A DNA stretch of 8,284 nucleotides from CAMBDR01 sp046597185 (GTDB taxonomy: Bacteria; Pseudomonadota; Gammaproteobacteria; Burkholderiales; Burkholderiaceae_D). Under the pieces are notes generated by a model. The model was not told where the DNA came from, did no database searches, and was given only the letters and a program-made list of their open reading frames with translations. How positions within the stretch are numbered: the first letter of the stretch is position 1; each line of letters begins with the position of its first letter. The stretch covers positions 1 to 8,284 of the forward strand of contig JBKJLF010000196.1 in the NCBI GenBank assembly GCA_046597185.1, given 5' to 3'. Both the position numbers and the translations under genes were made by a program. Shown here piece after piece: positions 1 through 4,506 of this stretch.

Positions 1-1
1 A

Positions 2-73
2 CGCTACGGGGCGCAATGCAACCACCCCGCCGCCAGCGGCCAGCAGGATCTGGCCGCCGAAAGCGGGGGTTAG
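2..73 (+). CDS. Possible C-terminal tail of an unidentified gene (left-edge partial)
   Basis: One plus-strand frame is open from the window edge to a TAG at 71-73. It encodes about 23 residues, ends in AAESGG and has mostly G or C in third codon positions. If real, this gene converges on the acetyltransferase gene and their stop codons overlap by two bases. A minus-strand frame of the same DNA is also open and reads plausibly (PAFGGQILLAAGGGVV), so the true coding strand cannot be decided from 70 bases. No family is recognisable. Confidence 0.22.
   Translation, partial: RYGAQCNHPAASGQQDLAAESGG
36..57. repeat. GC-rich perfect inverted repeat next to the acetyltransferase 3' end
   Basis: GCGGCCAG (36-43) and CTGGCCGC (50-57) are perfect 8-bp arms around the 6-nt loop CAGGAT. 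The hairpin lies 13-34 nt downstream of the acetyltransferase stop. Neither strand has a T-run after it, so it is not a canonical intrinsic terminator. It may stabilise an mRNA 3' end or be incidental structure in GC-rich coding DNA. Confidence 0.4.
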
Positions 74-549
74 CGCGCGAGGTGTTCCAGTTCCGCACCG
101 CTGACGCGGCAAATGCGCCAGTCGGGCAGCACTTCCGCGCCCAAGCCAGCGTAAAAATCAATCGCCGTTTCATTCCAATTTAACACGGCCCATTCAAAGC
201 GTGGGCAATCGCGGGCGATGGCGATGCGCGCCAATTCCACCAACATTTCACGGCCATAGCCAGTACTGCGGTAATCCGGTTTGACAAATAAGTCTTCCAG
301 ATGTAGGCCGCGCTTGCCACGGAAGGTGGAAAAATTATGGTAGAACAAGGCAAAGGCAATTTGCTTCTCATCTTCCCAGCCAACCAGGCATTCACAAATC
401 GGATGCGCGCCAAATAAAGCTTCGTGTAAAAGTTCGTCGGTGGCGATGCAAAGGTGGCTTAATTTTTCAAACTCCGCCAACTCACGGATCATGCCCATAA
501 CGGCAGAAACATCGCTGGTTTGGGCTGGGCGAATGGAAAACTCTTTCAT
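70..549 (-). CDS. GNAT family N-acetyltransferase, spermidine/spermine (SSAT/thialysine)-like
   Basis: This 159-residue protein matches the usual length of the SSAT-type GNAT family, which transfers acetyl from acetyl-CoA to a small amine such as a diamine, polyamine or thialysine. It is expected to be cytoplasmic. Seen in the sequence: an N-terminal IRPAQTSDV strand/helix, RELAEFEKL near residue 22, LEDLFV at 84-89 (its Glu85 matches the conserved acid of SSAT), the acetyl-CoA loop RSTGYG at 94-99, VLNWNETAIDFY at 122-133 with a candidate general-acid Tyr133, and a final GAELEHLA. The ATG at 549 is preferred because family homology begins there and a GGAG lies 6 nt upstream. The longer frame back to 675 only overlaps the transporter gene. 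The ATG overlaps the transporter TGA, so translation is probably coupled. The substrate is not determined by sequence. Confidence 0.88.
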   Translation of the reverse strand: MKEFSIRPAQTSDVSAVMGMIRELAEFEKLSHLCIATDELLHEALFGAHPICECLVGWEDEKQIAFALFYHNFSTFRGKRGLHLEDLFVKPDYRSTGYGREMLVELARIAIARDCPRFEWAVLNWNETAIDFYAGLGAEVLPDWRICRVSGAELEHLAR

Positions 550-1505
550 GATGGCTCCAGATGGTTGGACAGGTTGATCGAAACAGGATGGGGGGGAGTC
601 ACTACCGCAGCTTTGGGAGCGTTCCCTTTTAATGCCCAAGCCATGCCTGCAAGACATAATGCCATACCTGACCACTCAATGGGGCCTGGGCGATAATGTT
701 CAAGTTGGATCGATAAAAGGACGGAAATAATTGGTGTGATAACACCAATGTAAACCGCCTTTTGCGTGCTAATTCGATGTATTAAAGTGAAATAACATGC
801 AAAAGCGATGACAGAACCAAATAATGATAAATACAACAGTGCGAGCCAATAAGACAAGTTGGTCGGCACGACCCAGCTTTGTCCGGTCAGGCTGGCCCAC
901 AGACTAATCAGGAGTGTCCCCCAGCCCATGGCCCACGCCATGGTGAGTAAGACGTTATCGGATTGTTTGCGGATTTGACGCACAATTAAATTGCCGCCGG
1001 TACTGGCCAGGGTGGCGGTCAGCGCCAAGCCCAAACCGAGCATAAATTGCCCTGAATGGTGTGTTTTCAGGTTTTTTAAATGGCTGCTGAGCGAGGGCAA
1101 AAATAATAAGACGACGCCGCTAATGGCCAGTAGTGCGGCGCACCAAATGCGCCAGGTTAGGGGTGTTCCAAACAGCAGTCGTTCGGCAATCGGGCTCCAG
1201 ATGATCATCAATGCAAATAATATCGCGACCAGGGCAGATACCAAATATTGCTCTGAGGTATAGGTGCAAATATAGGATACGGCAAAGGAAGCGAAGCCTT
1301 GCAAGATCAGCCAACGCTGCAAAGACCAAGGCAAGCGCAAACGGTCACCACGTATCAGACAGACGACAAACAGCGTGAGCGAAGCCAAGCCAAAACGGTA
1401 GGCGACCGACACGGCGGGCGGCACCATGCCCAGTTGCAGGGTAATGGCCCAAAAGGTGGAGCCCCAGATCAAGGAGGCGAGGATAAATAGGATAGATGAT
1501 GGCAT
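546..1505 (-). CDS. DMT superfamily (EamA-type) inner-membrane transporter
   Basis: A 319-residue, strongly hydrophobic protein with about ten predicted membrane helices. It opens with the EamA signature SSILFILASLIWGSTFWAI and contains two similar five-helix halves; the second starts near GLGLALTATLASTGGN. Family members export amino acids, amines or other metabolites across the inner membrane by proton or solute exchange. The C-terminal tail of about 30 residues after MAWALKGN is hydrophilic. The ATG at 1505 is chosen because the hydrophobic domain begins at once. An in-frame start at 1589 would add 28 polar residues from the divergent promoter region. No clear Shine-Dalgarno precedes 1505. 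A TATACT (minus strand, 1515-1520) lies so close that the mRNA might be almost leaderless. The gene runs into the acetyltransferase through an ATGA overlap, suggesting an export-and-modify pair. The substrate is unknown. Confidence 0.88.
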   Translation of the reverse strand: MPSSILFILASLIWGSTFWAITLQLGMVPPAVSVAYRFGLASLTLFVVCLIRGDRLRLPWSLQRWLILQGFASFAVSYICTYTSEQYLVSALVAILFALMIIWSPIAERLLFGTPLTWRIWCAALLAISGVVLLFLPSLSSHLKNLKTHHSGQFMLGLGLALTATLASTGGNLIVRQIRKQSDNVLLTMAWAMGWGTLLISLWASLTGQSWVVPTNLSYWLALLYLSLFGSVIAFACYFTLIHRISTQKAVYIGVITPIISVLLSIQLEHYRPGPIEWSGMALCLAGMAWALKGNAPKAAVVTPPHPVSINLSNHLEPS

Positions 1506-1513
1506 AGGGCAAG

Positions 1514-1523
1514 CAGTATACTG
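1514..1523. promoter_or_regulatory. Palindrome over a possible -10 box of the transporter gene
   Basis: CAGTATACTG is a perfect 10-bp palindrome. On the minus strand it contains TATACT (1515-1520), a good sigma70 -10 hexamer 9 nt before the transporter ATG. The best -35 at 17-nt spacing (minus strand, 1538-1543, CTGCAA) is poor. The site could be a promoter core, an operator, or both. A promoter here would give a leader of only a few bases. Confidence 0.3.
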
Positions 1524-1628
1524 GAATACGTCGAACTTTGCAGCGAGTCGGCACGGATAATGAATATTTGCTGCCGTGTATGGCCTCAAGTATTGATATC
1601 ATCTGATGCAAGCAATCGTCAATAAGTC

Positions 1629-1641
1629 GGTTTTAAAAACC
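1629..1641. promoter_or_regulatory. Odd palindrome upstream of the sugar dehydrogenase, candidate operator
   Basis: GGTTTT (1629-1634) and AAAACC (1636-1641) are perfect 6-bp arms around a single A, centred about 48 nt before the SDR ATG in the 177-nt divergent spacer. This is a plausible repressor or activator half-site pair for the SDR promoter. No convincing -35/-10 pair is seen on the plus strand, and no regulator gene is present in the window. Confidence 0.28.
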
Positions 1642-1682
1642 ACGGGTAATGGCATTTAACGGCAAAAACATCTGGGGCGCAT

Positions 1683-2432
1683 ATGGAAGTGGCAATTTAT
1701 CCTGATTTGGCAAAACAGTCGGTGTTAATCACGGGAGGTGGTTCGGGCATTGGGGCCGATACCGCACGTGCTTTCATGGCGCAAGGCGCGCGCGTGGCCA
1801 TCATCGATTATGATCCCGGTTTGCTGGCCAAGGTGAGTAGCAGTTTGCCGGGTCTGGAAACGGCCATGGTGGATGTGCGTGATATTACCGCCTTGCGCGC
1901 AGCTTGCCAGGATTTGGCCCTGCGTTGTGGCCCCTTCCATACCTTGGTGAATAACGTCGCCAACGACGAGCGCCATCATTGGCGGGATATTACCCCGGAA
2001 TATTGGGATGACCGCGTCAATATTAATTTGCGCCCCAGTTTTTTTGCGGCGCAATGTTTGGCCCCGGCCATGGCTGAGTTGGGTGGCGGGGCGATTATTA
2101 ATTTGGGTTCGACTTCCTGGATGATTAAGGGTAAAAATTTCCCTGTCTATGCGACCTGTAAATCGGCCATGAATGGCTTGACGCGTTCGCTGGCGCGTGA
2201 ATTCGGGCAGCACGGTATTCGCGTCAATACCGTGGTGCCAGGCTGGGTCATGACCGAGCGCCAGTTGGCTTTGTGGGTGGATGCCGAGGGTGAGCGTGCG
2301 ATGGCAGAAAACCAGTGCTTGCCGGGGCGCTTGCTTGGCAGCGACATCGCACAGATGGTGCTGTTTTTAGCTTCCGCTGCCAGTCGCATGATTACGGCGC
2401 AAGAATTTGTGGTCGATGCCGGATGGACTTGA
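1683..2432 (+). CDS. SDR family sugar 1-dehydrogenase (D-xylose 1-dehydrogenase XylB-like)
   Basis: A 249-residue classical short-chain dehydrogenase. Seen: the nucleotide-binding TGGGSGIG at 17-24, Asp42 after the second strand (usual for NAD preference), NNVA at 90-93, and a full catalytic tetrad Asn115, Ser143, Tyr156 and Lys160 (YATCK). From memory of the family, it resembles Caulobacter crescentus XylB in the IYP N-terminus, the ND(D/E)RH segment, YWD(E/D)R.N.NLR, N.GS.SW, VVPG.V.T.RQ, QCL.GR and the end DAGW. XylB oxidises D-xylose to xylonolactone with NAD+. The sugar used here could instead be another pentose or hexose. The ATG at 1683 agrees with the XylB N-terminus, though its upstream GGGG is a weak ribosome site. 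The stop lies 7 nt from the convergent pagL-like stop. No lactonase or dehydratase gene is nearby, so the pathway is unresolved. Confidence 0.88.
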   Translation: MEVAIYPDLAKQSVLITGGGSGIGADTARAFMAQGARVAIIDYDPGLLAKVSSSLPGLETAMVDVRDITALRAACQDLALRCGPFHTLVNNVANDERHHWRDITPEYWDDRVNINLRPSFFAAQCLAPAMAELGGGAIINLGSTSWMIKGKNFPVYATCKSAMNGLTRSLAREFGQHGIRVNTVVPGWVMTERQLALWVDAEGERAMAENQCLPGRLLGSDIAQMVLFLASAASRMITAQEFVVDAGWT

Positions 2433-2439
2433 TTACTTT

Positions 2440-3024
2440 TTAAAACGCCATCCCTGCTTTGACAACCACGTAATTAATCCCGGTATTGGGTTTTTTGTAG
2501 CCGCCATTGGAAAAGTGTTGTAGCTTCAGGCCAAGATCAAGCTTATTGGCAAATACATAACCGACGCCAACATGGTCGCCAAACTGGAAGTGGGTTGAAA
2601 GTTGGTTGCCATCGTTATCCCACAAGCCGGACAGAAAGTGGACACCAATCCCGCCTTCGGCATAAAAGCCTTGTTTCGAGTTTTGCTGCCAGCGAAACAC
2701 CGGGGTAAAGCCGACATCGGTAACGCTTTGGTGTGCGCCTTTGACGTTGCGGTATTGGTTACCGCGCAAGCTGGCGATATCGGTATCCCAATAGCCACTT
2801 AAGGCGCTGCCATTGGAATCAAACCATTTGGCTTGCCAGTTTGATTGCAAAGCTACGCGTAGCAGTTGGGTTTTTGCCCCGGCACCGACTTCGACCGAAG
2901 CAGAATCGATGGCATGACAAAATGGGGACAGGGCCGACAGCATCAGGGCCAGCGTCAGTAATTTGCCGGGATGGCGGGTGTGGCGAGTTTGACCAAGCGC
3001 GTTGAGGGACGAAGTTGAGGGCAT
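2440..3024 (-). CDS. pagL: PagL-like lipid A 3-O-deacylase / acyloxyacyl hydrolase, outer-membrane barrel
   Basis: A 194-residue precursor. Residues 1-38 form a signal peptide with a long basic N-region (RHTRHPGK), the core LLTLALMLSAL and likely cleavage after FCHA. The mature part has alternating barrel strands and ends in Phe (VVVKAGMAF), the usual outer-membrane insertion signal. PagL enzymes remove the 3-linked acyl chain of lipid A. The signature HFSNGGYKKPNTGIN gives His170, Ser172 and Asn173. The third triad residue of Pseudomonas PagL (Glu, 12 residues after Ser) corresponds to Asn184 here, so activity is not assured. The ATG at 3024 is preferred because GGAAG sits 5 nt upstream; an ATG at 3036 is possible. 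Extension to 3186 would put about 50 non-signal residues in front. A sigma70 promoter lies just upstream. It is divergent from the reductase gene. Confidence 0.85.
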   Translation of the reverse strand: MPSTSSLNALGQTRHTRHPGKLLTLALMLSALSPFCHAIDSASVEVGAGAKTQLLRVALQSNWQAKWFDSNGSALSGYWDTDIASLRGNQYRNVKGAHQSVTDVGFTPVFRWQQNSKQGFYAEGGIGVHFLSGLWDNDGNQLSTHFQFGDHVGVGYVFANKLDLGLKLQHFSNGGYKKPNTGINYVVVKAGMAF

Positions 3025-3064
3025 AATATCTTCCATGGCAATTAAATCAGAGGGTGTGCTTGAC

Positions 3065-3092
3065 ATTATAGCGACCCATGGCGCTGATTCAA
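3065..3092 (-). promoter_or_regulatory. Sigma70 promoter for the pagL-like gene
   Basis: On the minus strand, TTGAAT (3087-3092) and a perfect TATAAT (3065-3070) are separated by 16 nt. The predicted start near 3058 gives a leader of about 34 nt before the ATG at 3024. On the plus strand a TTGACA (3060-3065) abuts the same -10 box but has no acceptable -10 at 16-18 nt, so it is not assigned to the reductase gene. Confidence 0.6.
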
Positions 3093-3118
3093 ACATTTTT
3101 GGCAAGCTAACCGTGATC

Positions 3119-3125
3119 AAGGAGG
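3119..3125 (+). promoter_or_regulatory. Consensus ribosome binding site setting a GTG start
   Basis: AAGGAGG is a full match to the Shine-Dalgarno consensus, 5 nt before the GTG at 3131. It fixes the start of the reductase. The frame stays open upstream to 3002, but that stretch covers the divergent pagL promoter and has no family homology. Confidence 0.85.
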
Positions 3126-3130
3126 TGGAT

Positions 3131-4048
3131 GTGGCGACATTAATCAAAGTAGCATTTTTAGGTATAGGCTTAATGGGTTTGCCCATGGCGCGGCGCTTGC
3201 TCGGGGCAGGCTATCAAACCTTGTGCTTCAATCGCAGCCCGGACAAGTTGCACGATCTGGCAGCGCAAGGTGCGGGTGTTACAAACAGCGTGGCGCAGGC
3301 GGTGCGCGAGGCAGATATCATCATTTCCATGTTGGCCGATGGCGCGGTCGTGGCGGAGGTGATGAATGCGGCGCAAGCCGATTTGCGCATCGGCGCATGT
3401 TGGATCGACATGAGTTCAACCCGGCAAGATCAAGCAGTGGCTTTTTCTGCGCAGTTGGCGGCATCGGCTGTCGGCTTTGTTGACGCGCCCGTATCCGGTG
3501 GCGTGGTGGGGGCGCAAGCGGGTAGTCTGGCGATTATGGCTGGCGCAAGTGAACCTGATTATGCGCGGGTTCTGCCATTGCTGACGGTATTTGGCCGACC
3601 CACCCATGTTGGCCCGGTCGGCTGCGGGCAACTGGCCAAGCTTTGCAATCAATTAATTGTGGGTGCGAGTTTGCAAGTTGTGGCCGAAGCCCTGTTGTTG
3701 GCCAAAGCGGGTGGCGCTGATCCGGCGGCGGTGCGGACGGCTTTACGCGGTGGTTTTGCCGAGAGCCGGATTTTGGAAGTGCATGGGCAGCGTATGCTTG
3801 AGCGTAACTTTATGCCGGGCGGGCAGATTAAGACGCAAGCCAAAGATATGGAAAATATTATGCTGGCGGCACAGCAGGTAGGCTTGAATTTGCCCCTGGC
3901 ACAAGAAGTGACGGCGCAGTTTCAAGCCTTGCGGCAATGGTTGCCGGGTGCGGACCAGGCTGCCGTGTTGCTGGAGCTGGAGCGCGCAAATAGCGGTTTC
4001 AGGCTGGGGGATGGGCCAAACCAGGTGCCAAACCCGATGCCGGAATAG
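3131..4048 (+). CDS. 3-hydroxyisobutyrate dehydrogenase family oxidoreductase (tartronate semialdehyde reductase-like)
   Basis: A 305-residue cytoplasmic beta-hydroxyacid dehydrogenase of normal family length, starting at GTG. Seen: the N-terminal Rossmann motif FLGIGLMGLPMA (9-20), FNRSP at 33-37 (an Arg here suggests NADP(H), by analogy), the substrate loop DAPVSGG at 118-124, the catalytic Lys170 in GQLAKLCNQ, and Lys238-Asp239 of the late cofactor/substrate motif. The C-terminal part (LRGGFAESRIL, MLERNFMPG) resembles E. coli GarR/GlxR, which reduce tartronate semialdehyde to glycerate. 3-Hydroxyisobutyrate, succinic semialdehyde or glyoxylate-type substrates are equally possible in this family. 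The gene stands alone, divergent from pagL. Its 3' flank has only a weak 5-bp hairpin (4049-4064) without a T-run, so some read-through into the AT-rich spacer is possible. The last 15 residues are a polar, Pro-rich tail. Confidence 0.87.
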   Translation: MATLIKVAFLGIGLMGLPMARRLLGAGYQTLCFNRSPDKLHDLAAQGAGVTNSVAQAVREADIIISMLADGAVVAEVMNAAQADLRIGACWIDMSSTRQDQAVAFSAQLAASAVGFVDAPVSGGVVGAQAGSLAIMAGASEPDYARVLPLLTVFGRPTHVGPVGCGQLAKLCNQLIVGASLQVVAEALLLAKAGGADPAAVRTALRGGFAESRILEVHGQRMLERNFMPGGQIKTQAKDMENIMLAAQQVGLNLPLAQEVTAQFQALRQWLPGADQAAVLLELERANSGFRLGDGPNQVPNPMPE

Positions 4049-4156
4049 ACCATTACAGCATGGTTTATTGCTTGATTGGCCAGACAGTGGGAGGCTTTTG
4101 ACGAAAGAAATAGTGCTGATGGTGCATTGCGGGATAACATTTTTTATTTTTAGATG

Positions 4157-4185
4157 TTGACAGCAGAAAAAAATCCTTTTATACT
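4157..4185 (+). promoter_or_regulatory. Near-consensus sigma70 promoter with AT-rich upstream tract
   Basis: A consensus TTGACA (4157-4162) and TATACT (4180-4185) are separated by the optimal 17 nt. The bases just upstream (about 4134-4155, including TTTTTATTTTTAGA) are almost all A/T and resemble an UP element. The predicted +1 is A4192. No protein gene with a convincing start follows within 300 nt. This is the strongest promoter-like sequence in the window. Confidence 0.75.
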
Positions 4186-4284
4186 TTGGTCACAGTCATT
4201 TGAAAGAGGTAAGTTCTGACTGTTTAAGTTGCTTATTCTGGATATTTTTGTTTTAAGTTTTTTGATTTTCTGCGTTTGCGGTCT

Positions 4285-4311
4285 TGAGTATTTAATCTGG
4301 TCAAATACTCA
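4285..4311 (+). repeat. Perfect 9-bp hairpin inside the putative sRNA
   Basis: TGAGTATTT (4285-4293) and AAATACTCA (4303-4311) form an uninterrupted 9-bp stem around the 9-nt loop AATCTGGTC. A short outer pair, GGTC (4280-4283) with GACC (4326-4329), could enclose it. No T-run follows, so it is not a terminator. Confidence 0.6.
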
Positions 4312-4363
4312 TGTGTGCTGTTGCCGACCACTTTGCAATGTTATTTTGATCTTGGAGTTGCCT

Positions 4364-4393
4364 ATGGTGAGACGAGTGAAAATGGTTTTGTAG
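4364..4393 (+). CDS. Possible 9-residue micro-ORF inside the putative sRNA
   Basis: ATG at 4364 with GGAG 7 nt upstream (4354-4357) opens nine codons, MVRRVKMVL, then TAG at 4391-4393. The peptide is short, basic and hydrophobic. The ribosome site is reasonable, but a frame this small is easily met by chance. It could be a leader peptide or the coding part of a dual-function RNA. No homology can be judged at this length. Confidence 0.2.
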   Translation: MVRRVKMVL

Positions 4394-4434
4394 AACGGAA
4401 TCAAAAGAATTAATAGTGATCAACCTCATTTCGA

Positions 4435-4462
4435 AAAACGCCCGCATCGTTGCGGGCGTTTT
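4435..4462. terminator. Bidirectional intrinsic terminator
   Basis: AAAACGCCCGCA (4435-4446) and TGCGGGCGTTTT (4451-4462) are perfect 12-bp arms around a TCGT loop. The plus strand ends in four T after the GC core. The minus strand has five T (GCGGGCG then TTTTT). It can therefore end the putative sRNA from the left and the GGDEF-EAL transcript from the right; the latter's stop codon lies about 45 nt away. Confidence 0.85.
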
Positions 4463-4492
4463 CACGTTCGCTTTCACGTTCGCTTTCACGTC
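4460..4492. repeat. 12-bp tandem repeat, about 2.75 copies
   Basis: The unit TTTCACGTTCGC occurs at 4460-4471 and 4472-4483, followed by a partial copy TTTCACGT at 4484-4491. The array starts in the terminator's T-run and ends 15 nt before the GGDEF-EAL stop codon. The copies are identical, which suggests recent slippage. No role is evident. Confidence 0.85.
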
Positions 4493-4506
4493 AAATCGCT
4501 ATCGGC

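Larger units (their letters stand above)
4192..4466 (+). ncRNA. Putative orphan small RNA of about 270 nt
   Basis: The boundaries come from the strong promoter upstream (predicted +1 at 4192) and the intrinsic terminator at 4435-4462. Inside, ACAGTCA (4192-4198) pairs perfectly with TGACTGT (4217-4223), so a hairpin begins at the predicted +1. TGAGTATTT (4285-4293) pairs with AAATACTCA (4303-4311). The middle is U-rich (about 4241-4270), as in RNAs bound by Hfq or ProQ. TAAGTT occurs three times (4210, 4225, 4254). The only well-placed start codon opens a 9-codon frame at 4364. No features of 6S RNA, tmRNA, RNase P or SRP RNA were recognised. It may be a trans-acting sRNA, a dual-function RNA or a decayed gene that kept its promoter. 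Function is unknown. Confidence 0.5.

Noticed and set aside
550..675. N-terminal extension of the acetyltransferase to 675
   Set aside because: The added residues are low-homology sequence inside the transporter gene. GGAG and the family start agree on 549.
1725..2213. Long minus-strand open frame opposite the SDR gene
   Set aside because: The plus-strand frame has clear SDR motifs. The opposite frame is a by-product of its codon use and has no recognisable domain.
2421..2453. GGATGG / CCATCC inverted repeat spanning the convergent stops of the SDR and pagL-like genes
   Set aside because: Only 6 bp with a 21-nt loop, and no T-run after either arm. Too weak to call a terminator.
3002..3130. 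N-terminal extension of the reductase to an ATG at 3002
   Set aside because: The AAGGAGG immediately before the GTG at 3131 and the family N-terminus both fix the later start.
3025..3186. N-terminal extension of the PagL-like protein to 3186
   Set aside because: It would put about 50 residues before the signal peptide and overlap the pagL promoter and the start of the reductase gene.
4098..4160. TTG-started 20-codon frame after GGGAGG, downstream of the reductase
   Set aside because: The spacing between ribosome site and start is only 3 nt, the start codon is weak, and the frame runs through the promoter's AT tract. Probably chance.
4192..4466. 6S RNA, tmRNA, RNase P or SRP RNA identity for the putative sRNA
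   Set aside because: I see no end-to-end rod with a central bubble, no tRNA-like end or tag frame, and no recognisable conserved core of these RNAs. A covariance-model search would settle it.
4460..4492. CRISPR array
   Set aside because: The repeat units are 12 bp and directly contiguous, with no spacers and no cas genes in the window.
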